Source of the DNA: Girardinichthys multiradiatus
Lineage: Eukaryota; Chordata; Actinopteri; Cyprinodontiformes; Goodeidae
Assembly (NCBI RefSeq): GCF_021462225.1
Contig: NC_061812.1
Location: 43,505,363-43,569,362 of the forward strand
Reading direction: 5' to 3'
Length of the DNA: 64,000 nucleotides
A program made the position numbers and the translations under genes. Under the pieces are notes generated by a model. That model saw only the letters and a list, made by a program, of their open reading frames with translations. It searched no databases and was not told where the DNA came from. Each line of letters begins with the position of its first letter. Within the stretch, counting starts at the first letter, position 1. Positions 46,995-58,955 of this stretch are shown here, piece after piece.

Positions 46995-48456
46995 ACTGTT
47001 TTCACACAGACATCACCGATCCCCTCCTGGACCCCCTGCAGTTTGCCTACAGAGCCAACAGGTCTGTAGATGATGCAGTCAACCTAGCCCTTCCCTTCAT
47101 CCTCCGGCACCTGGACTCCACAGGAACCTATGCCAGGATCCTGTTTGTGGATTTCAGCTCTGCCTTCAACACCATCGTCCCAGTTCTGCTACAGGAGAAG
47201 CTCTCCCAGCTGAGTGTGCCCGACTCCACCTGCAGGTGGATCACTGACTTCCTGTCTGACAGGAAGCAGCGCGTGAGGCTGGGGAAGCACGTCTCTGACT
47301 CCCTGACCATCAGCACCGGTTCCCCCCAAGGCTGTGTTCTCTCTCCTCTGCTCTTCTCCCTGTACACCAACAGCTGCACCTCCAGTCACCAGTCTGTCAA
47401 GCTTCTGAAGTTTGCGGACGACACCACCCTGATCGGACTCATCTCTGATGGTGACGAGTCCGCGTACAGATGGGAGGTGGACCATCTGTTCGACTGGTGC
47501 AGCCAGAACAACCTTGAGCTCAACGCTCTAAAGACAGTGGAGATGGTTGTGGACTTCAGGCAGAACCCAGCCCCACCTGCCCCCATCACCCTCTGTGACT
47601 CCACAATTGACACTGTGGAGTCTTTCCGCTTCCTGGGAACCATCATCTCCCAGGATCTCAAGTGGGAGCCAAACATCAGCTCCCTCATCAAGAAAGCCCA
47701 GCAGAGGATGTTCTTCCTGCGGCAGCTGAAGAAATTCAACCTGCCGAAGACTATGATGGTGCACTTCTACACAACCATCATTGAGTCCATCCTCACCTCC
47801 TCCATCACCATCTGGTACGCCGCTGCTACAGCCAAGGATAAGGGCAGGCTGCAGCGTGTCATTCGGTCTGCTGAGAAGGTGATTGGCTGCAGTCTACTGT
47901 CGCTCCAGGAACTGTACACCTCCAGGACCCTGAAGCGGGCAGGGAAGATTCTGGCTGATCCCTCCCACCCCGGTCACAGACTCTTTGAAACTCTCCCCTC
48001 TGGCCGGAGGCTGCGGTCCATCCGGACCAAAACCTCACGCCACAAGAACAGTTTTTTCCCATCTGCCACCAGCCTTGTTAACAAAGCCCGGAAACCACAC
48101 TGACACTCCCCCTTTCCCCCCTTTTTTTTGCTGACAGGACACTTGTTAATTGTAACTCTATGCGTTACATTAACGCTCAGCTTGGACTCCTGCTTTACTT
48201 GCACTGCCATACTTGCACACTGATCATCTGCACTGTTGTATTGCTCTTGCATCTTATACTGCTCTATATTTACTCTCACTCACTTAAAACTGTGCACATA
48301 TATTTATATTATATTGTAGATATGTTTATACTGTTTAATTTGTATTGTATTGCACTGACTACGCCAAAACAAATTCCTTGTATGTCCAAAAACGTACTTG
48401 GCAATAAAGCTTTTCTGATTCTGATTCTGATTCTGATTCTGATTCTGATTCTGATT
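46995..48456 (+). mobile_element. L2-type LINE, 5'-truncated, with TTCTGA tail
   Basis: It covers the second half of the reverse transcriptase frame, a ~310-bp 3' UTR and AATAAAGCTTTTCTGATTC followed by about seven TTCTGA units to 48456. It belongs to a different subfamily from the copies at 14229 and 37856, because the coding sequence and 3' UTR differ. Confidence 0.88.
47009..48103 (+). pseudogene. L2-type reverse transcriptase, open but 5'-truncated
   Basis: An uninterrupted frame of about 365 codons begins within ITDPLLDPLQFAYRANRSVD. It contains RT motif A (ILFVDFSSAFNT), SPQGCVLSPLLFSLYTN, motif C (KFADDTTLIGLI), the FRFLGTIIS thumb region and the C-terminal LPSGRRLRSIRTKTSRHKNS. The N-terminal endonuclease and early RT are absent. 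The open frame extends upstream to 46955 through flanking DNA, so the first Met is not meaningful. The long open frame suggests a fairly recent insertion. Confidence 0.88.
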
Positions 48457-49248
48457 CATTCCAAGCAGGTAAAAGTGTCTGCAGTGTTTATGCCTGAGCT
48501 GACATTAGCCAACTGAACTAATAACAGACAGAAAAATGTTTCCCAAGCCGTTAAACATAATGAACAACATCTCCTGCCCTCTGCGCTGGAAATTCATGAC
48601 TGCTATTATGAACCCAAACATGACACACAAAGGCAAAAATAAAACACATGAAACACAAAACAGACACACACAAACACACTGCCGTTTTCTATCTCTAGTC
48701 ATTTCTGTGCAGCAACCTGGTAGCTATACATTTTTAATATGCATTTTATCTTCTTATCTTCTTTTTTAATTTTATTTAGACATAGTAGCTGCTGCTGGAA
48801 TTGTTGCTAACAACATTTCATAATATTTATGAATATAACAATAAAGCTTATTATTATTTGTATTGCCCTGATGCAATATAGGTATATTTCAATTTCAATT
48901 TAATGTGCATTTTGTCAGTCTTTAAGAAATTATCATCATTAAGCGCCGAAACTGAAAAAATTCTAACAGTGATCATTTGGGATTTTTACCTGTGACCATG
49001 GAGCTGTGATGAGAGAGCGTCACAGACTCATGAGGCTATTGAGTAGGGAGATGAAGGTGGTTTTAATTCAGAGCCTGAAAAGGTCACTAAAAGTAATGAA
49101 AAGCATGTGAGCCTTCACCATCACTTCAGTGTCGCCAAACACTGTCACCAGCAGAATTGGAGATCTAAGCGATGTATCATACAGCTGTATCCTTCACCAA
49201 CATCAAAAGGTAGGACAAAGAACCATGCCACTGACGTAAATAATTATA
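48457..49248. other. Spacer, no gene seen
   Basis: AT-rich sequence without a recognisable feature. Confidence 0.4.
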
Positions 49249-50089
49249 CAGTGTCTTGCAAAAGTATTCTCCACACTATTTATCACATTATAACCACAAA
49301 TTTCAATGTATATTACGGAGATTGTATGTAATAGGGCAAACCAAAGTAGTTCATAATTGTAAAGTAGAAGGAATCCACTTGTGTAATTTAGTGTGAGTAT
49401 AGAGCCAACTGTTTTGTGAAGGTCTTGGAGGTTTGTTAGAAAACATTAGTGAACAAAAAGCATCACGAGGACCAAGAATCACAGCAGCCATTATGGCAGA
49501 AGCTGTCTGGTGTGGTTATAAAACAATATGCCAAGCTTTTAGATGTGCACTTTACAAGTCTGGCCTTTATGAAACATGGTTTGAAGGAGGTCATTGTTCA
49601 AAAAAAGCGATGAGATGTCCTGTTTGCAATTTGCCACAAGCCTTAAAGTGAACAAACAGCAAACACGTGGGAAAAAAGGTCCTGGTCAGATGCGACCAAA
49701 ACCTCAACATTTTGGTTGACATGAAAAACTCTATGTGAAGTTGCGATCCCATTATAGAAAGTTTAAGGAAAAGCTGATCGTGAGAACATACATGCTACCA
49801 TAAAGAAAGGAAAACACTGAAGACTGCTGAAGACATTCACCTTCCAACAGGACAATGACCCATTGCTTAAATTGAATGGTTTAGGTCAAAGTATATTCAT
49901 GCTTTAGAGTGACCTAGTCAAAGTAAAGAATTGAGACTAAATCAAATTGAGAATATGTGGCAAGATTTATAAATTGATGGTCACAGATACTTTGCATCCA
50001 ATCTGACCAAGCTTGAACAGTTTTGCAAGACAAGAATGCGCTGGAATGTTGTTTCTAAATGGAGAAAGCTACATTGGTGTGTTATGGTG

Positions 50090-50460
50090 GAGTCAGACGC
50101 AGACGTAAAGCATGGAAGCCTTATAATGATGGTGATTATTTATTAAAAGAACTTAAAAACAGGACATTTAACAGGCTGAACAACAGTTAGCTGGTGACGC
50201 AAAATGAGGACAAGCACACAGGCAATGGAAGGATCTAACAAGGAATGAAGGAAATTTACTGGCTTATAGCTGCTGGGGAGGTGATCATTGGTATGGGAAC
50301 CAGGTGAATCTAATCAGAATGCATGGCAGGTAAGTGGCAACATGAGCTGGGGCAGCTAAGCGAGCAACTGAGGGATGACTGCACAGACCCAAAACAGGAG
50401 GTATCAGAGAGACCTACAACTAAGCCCAAAAATAATAATACCCCTGGCAGTGTTAGATGT
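50090..50460. repeat. Unassigned insertion within the Tc1 relic
   Basis: It starts TGTGTTATGGTGGAGTCAGA and interrupts the transposase reading. The interior has an A-rich stretch (GATTATTTATTAAAAGAAC). It resembles the antisense of the repeat at 22017-22588. The remaining insert (50461-51580) is AT-rich with no gene seen. Confidence 0.35.
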
Positions 50461-51579
50461 AAAATTATTTACATTCAACCAAGAATTTTATTTCAGATAG
50501 AAATTGTGACAGGCATCTCTCAAAATGTATTTTATGTTAGGATAGTGCATATCTACAACAGCACACCTGTTACATGCCAGATTTAGCCAAAGGCTAGTTT
50601 TAATCTGTATTCCTGTTGCCCAGTTATACAGTGGCACCATAGAAGAAGCATGGCAAATTATAAATAATGAATTTAAACAACAAAAACAACATATTGAGAC
50701 TGTGTTTGTCCATTGCTGTGTAGGAACAGCAGCACCAAGAAAGCATTATAATACAGGTGAAATTTATCATAAAAGGCAACACAGTTATTTTGTAAACACA
50801 AGAAGCAGTCACAAAGGGTTGAGTAAAAGCATTGCGGTAGCAATATACAGTAAGTGTATTGTATTATTAAGACAAGTTAAAACAATTGATGGGGGCAGAA
50901 TAAAATAAATAAATAAATAAATAAATAAAACAAAGCATTGTTACAGACAGCATTATTAAACATGCAATAATAACAGTTACAGAAAAGCTCAAAAGACAAC
51001 AAAACAATGTTAATAGAGTATCAACTTAAACTCAAAAATATATATTTGTCTTTGTTTACATTTGATCAAAAATAACACAGAAAATCTTTATTAGCATTAC
51101 AGCAATCAAATCCTTCTTATAGCTAACCGGCATTTTGTATGTTTTCACCTGTAGTTTCATGATTTCTATTTAGTGATGAGCTCCAAGTCTTATAGATTAT
51201 TATTTTAGCCATTGACCCTAATCTTCAACTGCTTGCACAGATTCTCCATCACATTCAAGTCTGGACTCTGGCTGGGCCACTCCAAAATGGTATGACTTGT
51301 AGTCAGAATAAAGTTTTTGGTAAAATTAAAAGTTTTCTTTAAACCAAAATCTGCCAAAGGTTTTTACACATTTGGCAGATTTTGATTTTGGGCCTAAATC
51401 TGATTGAGTATAACTGAGCACAAAGGAAATATAAATATATTTAAGGAAACCAAAGCAGAGATCATAATTAAACACTAACTGAAACAATAAATCTTGACCA
51501 AAGAATAAACCTTATATGGAAGACCAAAAGTGAGAAACAAAACAAAATCAGTCAGATTCTGACACAAAGCTGACAGAGA
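50461..51579. other. AT-rich stretch within the insertion, no gene seen
   Basis: It contains an (AAAT)n microsatellite at about 50901-50930. Near 51235-51295 is an antisense Tc1 fragment (CATTCAAGTCTGGACTCTGG). Confidence 0.4.
50901..50930. repeat. (AAAT)n microsatellite
   Basis: About seven AAAT units. Confidence 0.9.
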
Positions 51580-51682
51580 CATTCCTCAAAAGGCTTGTAG
51601 CTGCAAATACAGCAAAAGCTAGTTCTACGAAGTACTGACTTGATACAAATGCATTCCAGCATCATTTTACTTCCACTTTATA

Positions 51683-53240
51683 CAGGTCCTTCTCAAAAAA
51701 TTAGCATATTGTGATAAAGTTAATTATTTTCTATAATGTAATGATGAAAATTTAACATTCATATATTTTAGATTCATTGCACACTAACTGAAATATTTCA
51801 GGTCTTTTATTGTCTTAATACGGATGATTTTGGCATACAGCTCATGAAAACCCAAAATTCCTATCTCACAAAATTAGCATATTTCATCCGACCAATAAAA
51901 GAAAAGTGTTTTTAATACAAAAAACGTCAACCTTCAAATAATCATGTACAGTTATGCACTCAATACTTGATCGGGAATCCTTTGGCAGAAATGACTGCTT
52001 CAATGCGGCGTGGCATGGAGGCAATCAGCCTGTGGCACTGCTGAGGTCTTATGGAGGCCCAGGATGCTTCGATAGCAGCCTTTAGCTCATCCAGAGTGTT
52101 GGGTCTTGAGTCTCTCAACGTTCTCTTCACAATATCCCACAGATTCTCTATGGGGTTCAGGTCAGGAGAGTTGGCAGGCCAATTGAGCACAGTGATACCA
52201 TGGTCAGTAAACCATTTACCAGTGGTTTTGGCACTGTGAGCAGGTGCCAGGTCGTGCTGAAAAATGAAATCTTCATCTCCATAAAGCTTTTCAGCAGATG
52301 GAAGCATGAAGTGCTCCAAAATCTCCTGATAGCTAGCTGCATTGTGATAAAACACAGTGGACCAACACCAGCAGCTGACACGGCACCCCAGACCATCACT
52401 GACTGTGGGTACTTGACACTGGACTTCTGGCATTTTGGCATTTCCTTCTCCCCAGTCTTCCTCCAGACTCTGGCACCTTGATTTCCGAATGACATGCAGA
52501 ATTTGCTTTCATCCGAAAAAAGTACTTTGGACCACTGAGCAACAGTCCAGTGCTGCTTCTCTGTAGCCCAGGTCTGGGGAATGCGGCACCTGTAGCCCAT
52601 TTCCTGCACACGCCTGTGCACGGTGGCTCTGGATGTTTCTACTCCAGACTCAGTCCATTACTTCCGCAGGTCCCCCAAGGTCTGGAATCGGCCCTTCTCC
52701 ACAATCTTCCTCAGGGTCCGGTCACCTCTTCTCGTTGTGCAGCGTTTTCTGCCACACTTTTTCCTTCCCACAGACTTCCCACTGAGGTGCCTTGATACAG
52801 CACTCTGGGAACAGCCTATTCATTCAGAAATTTCTTTCTGTGTCTTACCTTCTTGCTTGAGGGTGTCAATAGTGGCCTTCTGGACAGCAGTCAGGTCGGC
52901 AGTCTTACCCATGATTGGGGTTTTGAGTGATGAACCAGGCTGGGAGTTTTAAAGGCCTCAGGAATCTTTTGCAGGTGTTTAGAGTTAACTCGTTGATTCA
53001 GATGATTAGGTTCATAGCTCGTTTAGAGACCCTTTTAATGATATGCTAATTTTGTGAGATAGGAATTTTGGGTTTTCATGAGCTGTATGCCAAAATCATC
53101 CGTATTAAGACAATAAAAGACCTGAAATATTTCAGTTAGTGTGCAATGAATCTAAAATATATGAATGTTAAATTTTCATCATGACATTATGGAAAATAAT
53201 GAACTTTATCACAATATGCTAATATTTTGAGAAGGACCTG
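51683..53240 (-). mobile_element. Tc1-like transposon family B copy 1
   Basis: The element is 1558 bp. Its ends are CAGGTCCTTCTCAAAAAATT and the inverted ATTTTGAGAAGGACCTG, with TA on both sides and terminal inverted repeats of over 200 bp. It is nearly identical to 55542-57141 but in the opposite orientation and 42 bp shorter. The two lie 2.3 kb apart. Confidence 0.93.
51960..52912 (-). pseudogene. Tc1 transposase, family B copy 1 (several lesions)
   Basis: The reading starts MGKTADLTAVQKATIDTLKQ at 52912 and ends at the TGA at 51962-51960. Lesions: nonsense in the ERIGCS region (CGA to TGA, near 52820), nonsense in RKQW (near 52660), a 42-bp loss after RRVQEMGYRCR relative to copy 2, and a frameshift near 52345. 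The catalytic blocks LFSDESKFC, FQHDLAPAHS and NSPDLNPIENLW are all present. It is non-functional. Confidence 0.9.
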
Positions 53241-53340
53241 TAATTATGGACTACTTTTATTGATATTTCACATACAATCCCAATAAAATACATAGAAGTT
53301 TGAGTTTGTACTGTCACAAATTACAAGATTAACTGTAATA

Positions 53341-54794
53341 CAGTCACTATATTAGAGTTCTACAAGAGTTGAAGGTATGAAAAGAAGCGAGGTGTTAATC
53401 CAGTAATTTGTGAATGAAAGAAATAATAGAAATAAACAGTATCAGATTTATTTCTATGGGAGATATGTGACAGTAAAGAATTTAACTCAAAAATAAGTTT
53501 TTGCAAATTCCCTCTGTGCCTGATCCCTGCAAGTTTTCTTGTTTGAGACATTTGATGTACTGTCTGATGTAATCCTGCTCCACACAGTGGTAGTGGTTGG
53601 CAGACAGACAGTGACATGGTACTTCCTCTGCTGGTGAGAATAGAAAAAGACAGGATGAGAGGGAACAGGATGCAGAGCTTCCTACAGACAGAAGCCTACG
53701 CAGCCTGACGCCCCAAACTCAGCTGCCAACAAAACCTTGCCCTGCTTTCTAAAAGGAGAGATGACTTCCAATGTGTCATTGTGTCACACTGAGTCAGACT
53801 GAAATAATCATTTTATAGCAAGTGATGCTGCTTTTCTTTCACTTCTTCACTGACATCCCAGAATATTTATTTACTTGATATGTTTTCAGAGCTGACAATA
53901 AAAAAAACTCTAAAACCATCTGACAGCAGCTTCACTGGAGAACCGTGGTTCTGCTGACAGCATCATAAGTGGCACATAATAATTAACACACCAATTACAC
54001 ATCTGCTGTGTTTCTAAAGCCGTCTTGAGAATAATGAGTTTACAATTCAGAGGAGAGCTCAAATGAGCAAAGAGATACACATGATCCACCTTAATAACCA
54101 GCCTTGAGCATTGGGGACGGGTTCGTGCCTGACGGGTCAGCTGCTGGCCTGTGATTTCTTTATAAATGAAAGCCTGGGGGAGCGTGTCATATCTGATTAG
54201 GTGAAGGGAGAAGCAGAGGCCAAATGAACTGAACTGAGGACTGAGAACCAGGAGTGACCCATTCCTACTGGGCTTCACCGCCGATCAGATCATCTCATCG
54301 CTCCCTTCCACCACCTGACAGCTCAATCAGTGGCTTATAAAAAGGCTGCTCTGGTCCGAGAATATCTAGGCTGCAGTGAGGAAGTGATTCATTCAGAGAT
54401 TAGAAATAATTTACAATTGGAACTCAAAACTTGTTCTACCACAAGATGGCGCAGTTGGACCATGCGATGCGCCAGGCCTCTCTAGGTTTCTTTCTGCCTG
54501 ACATTTGTCTTTCTTTACCTTTATTTTTAGTGCAGACCATAAAGTTTTATTGAATCTTCGTCAATCTCTAAAAGCTTACGGTAAGATGCAGAATTTTGAT
54601 GACTTATTAGGTCTTTTCTGAGCATCTATTTAATTTTCTGAAGGTTTTCACATTGAAAGAAAATCTTTATTTTTAATTTAAAAAAAATTCAGACATTTGT
54701 ATGTCAATACTTGGCTTTCCTGGAAAGTGTGCAGAAATAAGTTCATATGTCAGCTTGCCCTGTGGTTGTGATTAAAACATTACTTTGGCAAAAA
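53341..54794. other. Single-copy stretch between the two family B copies
   Basis: No gene is seen. 53820-54360 is repeat-poor and has balanced composition and might be conserved non-coding DNA. The small frame 53910-54278 (-) has no domain. Confidence 0.35.
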
Positions 54795-55541
54795 GGTTTT
54801 AAAGACTTTTATCCAAATTACAACCGTGTATGTGATAGGCCAATACAAAGTAGTGCATAACAACGAAGTGGAAGGAAAAAAACATATGGTTTTAAAATAG
54901 TTTTACAAAGAAAGATCTAATACGTTCTTTGGTAGCTGTACTTAAACTTCTTTACAGTAATATTTCAGAAGAAAATCCAGTGGAACCAGTTGCTTTGTTA
55001 TTAAAAAACACTGGTGAACAAACAGTCTCATGAAGACTAAGGTACACAGCAAACGAGTCAGGTTGAGGAGAGGTTTAAAGTAACGTGAGGTTATAATCAA
55101 AAGAATATGGAACTTGGTCATAATTGATGGAACAATGGATGGAGCTAAATGTAGAGTAATAAGAGGAAAAACCTGTTAAAGGATGCAAAAGATTTGAGAC
55201 CGGGGATGGAAGTTCATCTTCCAACAGGATAACGACTCCAAATATACAGCCAGAGCTACAATAGTATGGTATATCTATGTTAGATAAAAGCATATTCATG
55301 TTTTATAGACAAAGTCCAGATCTAAATCAAAGTGAGAATCTGTGGCCAAATTTGATAAAGTGATGTTCACAGATGCTCTCCATGCAATCTAACTAAGTTA
55401 TTATGTGAAGAAGGAGCCATAATTTCAGTCTGTAGACATGCAAATTTGGCGACATACTCCAGAGTACTTGCAGCTGTAACTGCAGCGGTAGGTAGTCTTA
55501 CAAATCATTGATTCAGATGGGTCAAATCCAAATGCACACTA

Positions 55542-57141
55542 CAGGTCCTTCTCAAAATATTAGCATATTGTGATAAAGTTCATTATTTTCCATAATGTCA
55601 TGATGAAAATTTAACATTCATATATTTTAGATTCATTGCACACTAACTGAAATATTTCAGGTCTTTTATTGTCTTAATACGGATGATTTTGGCGTACAGC
55701 TCATGAAAACCCAAAATTCCTATCTCACAAAATTAGCATATCATTAAAAGGGTCTCTAAACGAGCTATGAACATAATCATCTGAATCAACGAGTTAACTC
55801 TAAACACCTGCAAAAGATTCCTGAGGCCTTTAAAACTCCCAGCCTGGTTCATCACTCAAAACCCCAATCATGGGTAAGACTGCCGACCTGACTGCTGTCC
55901 AGAAGGCCACTATTGACACCCTCAAGCAAGAGGGTAAGACACAGAAAGACATTTCTGAACGAATAGGCTGTTCCCAGAGTGCTGTATCAAGGCACCTCAG
56001 TGGGAAGTCTGTGGGAAGGAAAAAGTGTGGCAGAAAACGCTGCACAACGAGAAGAGGTGACCGGACCCTGAGGAAGATTGTGGAGAAGGGCCGATTCCAG
56101 ACCTTGGGGGACCTGCGGAAGCAGTGGACTGAGTCTGGAGTAGAAACATCCAGAGCCACCGTGCATAGGCGTGTGCAGGAAATGGGCTACATGTGCCGCA
56201 TTTCCCAGGTCAAGCCACTTTTGAACCAGAAACAGCGGCAGAAGCACCTGACCTGGGCTACAGAGAAGCAGCACTGGACTGTTGCTCAGTGGTCCAAAGT
56301 ACTTTTTTCGGATGAAAGCAAATTCTGCATGTCATTCGGAAATCAAGGTGCCAGAGTCTGGAGGAAGACTGGGGAGAAGGAAATGCCAAAATGCCAGAAG
56401 TCCAGTGTCAAGTACCCACAGTCAGTGATGGTCTGGGGTGCCGTGTCAGCTGCTGGTGTTGGTCCACTGTGTTTTATCACAATGCAGCTAGCTATCAGGA
56501 GATTTTGGAGCACTTCATGCTTCCATCCGCTGAAAAACTTTATGGAGATGAAGATTTCATTTTTCAGCACGACCTGGCACCTGCTCACAGTGCCAAAACC
56601 ACTGGTAAATGGTTTACTGACCATGGTATCACTGTGCTCAATTGGCCTGCCAACTCTCCTGACCTGAACCCCATAGAGAATCTGTGGGATATTGTGAAGA
56701 GAATGTTGAGAGACTCAAGACCCAACACTCTGGATGAGCTAAAGGCCGCTATCGAAGCATCCTGGGCCTCCATAAGACCTCAGCAGTGCCACAGGCTGAT
56801 TGCCTCCATGCCACGCCGCATTGAAGCAGTCATTTCTGCAAAAGGATTCCCGACCAAGTATTGAGTGCATAACTGTACATGATTATTTGAAGGTTGACGT
56901 TTTTTGTATTAAAAACACTTTTCTTTTATAGGTCGGATGAAATATGCTAATTGTGTGAGATAGGAATTTTGGGTTTTCATGAGCTGTATGCCAAAATCAT
57001 CCGTATTAAGACAATAAAAGACCTGAAATATTTCAGTTAGTGTGCAATGAATCTAAAATATATGAATGTTAAATTTTCATCATGACATTATGGAAAATAA
57101 TGAACTTTATCACAATATGCTAATATTTTGAGAAGGACCTG
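55542..57141 (+). mobile_element. Tc1-like transposon family B copy 2
   Basis: The element is 1600 bp. Its ends are CAGGTCCTTCTCAAAATATT and the inverted ATATTTTGAGAAGGACCTG, with a TA duplication (55540-55541 and 57142-57143). The terminal inverted repeats exceed 200 bp. It is the better preserved family B copy. Confidence 0.95.
55870..56864 (+). pseudogene. Tc1 transposase, family B copy 2 (single frameshift)
   Basis: The frame is open from MGKTADLTAVQKATIDTLKQ (55870). It covers the helix-turn-helix repeats (ERIGCSQSAVSRHLSG) and a linker with GRKKCGRKR basic residues (nuclear localisation type). The catalytic domain has LFSDESKFC (first Asp), FQHDLAPAHS (second Asp) and NSPDLNPIENLW (Glu), ending GFPTKY and TGA at 56862-56864. 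Near 56480-56495 the reading switches frame: the first open frame continues as nonsense to 56667, while the true homology moves one frame over. This is the only lesion I see, and the 51960 copy has exactly the same one. Confidence 0.92.
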
Positions 57142-57309
57142 TATACTTTTCAGATATTAATTTGTAAGGACATTTGAAAACCATGTAGAATTTGTCCTTT
57201 CATTTCACAGTAATGCAATGCTTTCTGGCGGTCTGTCACATAAATTCCATATAAAAAACATTGAAGATAGTTCTAAAGTGAAAAGGTTCAGTCGTTTTGC
57301 AAGGCATTG

Positions 57310-58279
57310 TATGTCTTCTCTAAAATTTGACTTGATATTTGCAAGTCCTTTATTCAAAAATAACAGACAGCAATGTCTGTAATTATTTAGGTGGTTACTT
57401 ATGACATTTTCATTGTTTCAGTGTTCACCCTGTCTTGTTTGATGTTGGTAATGCAGGCATCTGGCTCTGATTATACACTAAGCCAAAGTGAGTGTGTTTG
57501 CGGCTCCCCTGCTGTGCGGGCGAGAACGAGCTGGGATTATTACTGGCTGGCTGCTCAACACAGACAAGGTGGGGTTGACTGACTAAGAATTCCCTGTATT
57601 GTCTGCCTTCTCTTTAGAAGCTCAATGGGTAGAAATCCAAATACAAAGTCGCTCTCGAGGAAATTGTCCCATCTGCCAGGTTTTCTGTCTGCAAATTGTT
57701 TATCTCTTTAACACCAGCCAAAAAAACCCAGACGTAAAGGGAACTGTAAATGGGCGGATGGAAAGTCATTTGCACAATGCAAATGACAGTCATTCACAAT
57801 GCATGTTCACAGCAGTGAACAAACTTTTTATGGATTTCCTTTATTTATTTAAATGAAGGACCTCTTCCAACTCCCAATCAGACATCACTCTACCTAGACG
57901 GCTCTAAAAAGGCTGATTCCTTTAAGTGGTAAAACTCCTGCCCTGGAGTTAGGGGCAGTTTGATCTGGTTCCAAAGTTTGGAGGCCTATTCTGGACATTA
58001 ATGAAGCTTGACTCCACAAAATATGTCAAAACTGCAAAGTCTTGTTCAGTAACTGTTCGTGCATGAAATTGCATATGTCTACATAATGACAGGACTGTGT
58101 CAAATTAAATGGCTGCTAACAATGTTGTTCAAGACCTTACTAGAACTAATGAAATCTACTGAGCAAAGCTCTTGATTCAACCTTGACCCACTTTAAGCCT
58201 GTTCCATTGAAAACTCAGAATCTTTTGGGCTGACAGCCCATTTGCATTTCCCTGATTTTTGTCGAAGACAAGACAATTT
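57310..58279. other. Single-copy stretch, possible regulatory DNA
   Basis: No gene is seen. 57470-57800 is repeat-poor with balanced composition and contains a POU-octamer palindrome (57765-57787). Confidence 0.35.
57765..57787. promoter_or_regulatory. Palindromic POU-octamer-like site
   Basis: Ten-base arms (GTCATTTGCA and TGCAAATGAC) are separated by CAA and form a perfect inverted repeat. Each arm holds an ATTTGCA/TGCAAAT octamer core. The overlapping octamer layout resembles dimeric POU sites. Function is inferred from the motif only. Confidence 0.35.
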
Positions 58280-58439
58280 TAGGCACTGGTGGAGAATAGA
58301 ACAATATATAATTATGTGTTTAATGTATTAGGGGCTAAAACTACTTTCAGTGGAAGAACATTTTCATTCCATATGAGACCGGAGTGTCTGAAAAAACTAA
58401 GAACATTTTTCAAGCTTAATCTTCCAGGGCATTTTAAAC

Positions 58440-58820
58440 CCATCAGACTGGTTCATACCAAGGATAAAACACCCAAACAGAAGTTCAAGTGTGGTCTATG
58501 CAGTTCAGTCCAGCAAAGAATGTTCAGACCTCTACAACAGAGAAACTAAGCAGCAGCTACACGTAAGGACGGCCCAACACAGAAGAGTCAAGAATCAGCA
58601 GTACATTTACCACTCAAGGACAAGGCACACTTATTTAAAAACAGCAATTAGCACATTTTGGACAGGGAAGACAGGTGGTGTGAGAGAAGAGAGAAAAAGG
58701 CCATCTATGTTAAACATGAAAAACCAACACTGAACAGAGGAAGTGGCCTCAGATTTCATCTTTCTAACACCTGCTCTACAGCCCCGACTTGTCTCTCCAG
58801 GTGGCTTTTCAGCAATTTAT
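58440..58820 (+). pseudogene. Penelope-like element, GIY-YIG endonuclease region relic
   Basis: The plus-strand readings are, in order: VYAVQSSKECSDLYNRETKQ, LHVRTAQHRRVKN, then in another frame MDREDRWCERREKKAIYVKH and NRGSGLRFHLS. This matches the C-terminal GIY-YIG region of fish Penelope-like retroelements (VYAV..C..LYIGETKQ..QHRR...DREDRWFERGVKEAIYVK). The YIGET motif is damaged (YNRET) and at least one frameshift occurs near 58650. It is non-functional. Confidence 0.7.
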
Positions 58821-58928
58821 ATGTTGGTACATGTGAGAACCCACATGGCTTGTTTGGACCATCAAGCAACAAGGACCCAAACATTGAGCAGAATACAGGG
58901 TAGGGCCAGGAAGAGCCGCCTTAACACA

Positions 58929-58955
58929 GGGGCTGGGCTGGGCTGGGCTGGGCTG
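58929..58955. repeat. (GGGCT)n short tandem repeat
   Basis: About five GGGCT units, followed by GAAGCCCAAGGGCC. Confidence 0.9.

Larger units (their letters stand above)
49249..53340 (+). mobile_element. Old Tc1-like relic broken by nested insertions
   Basis: It starts CAGTGTCTTGCAAAAGTATT after TA. Decayed transposase traces run to about 50085 (a NLTKLEQFCK-like stretch near the C-terminus). They resume at about 51580-51640 with a FLKRLVAANTAKA-like reading, i.e. the final residues. The right terminal repeat is itself split by the 51683-53240 element and continues at 53243 (ATTATGGACTACTTTTATTG). Confidence 0.6.
54795..57309 (+). mobile_element. Old Tc1-like relic split by family B copy 2
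   Basis: Plus-strand traces include MKTKVHSKRV at 55030, MDGAKCRVI-like sequence at 55138 and QQDNDSKYTARATIVW-like sequence at about 55220-55270. A C-terminal stretch lies at 55420-55500. The relic is cut at 55541 by the family B element. It resumes at 57144 (CTTTTCAGATATTAATTTG) and ends TTTTGCAAGGCATTGTA at about 57311, a Tc1 terminal repeat. Confidence 0.7.

Noticed and set aside
46955..48103. 382-codon open frame as a host gene
   Set aside because: It is an L2-type reverse transcriptase with FADD motif, 5'-truncated and followed by a LINE tail.
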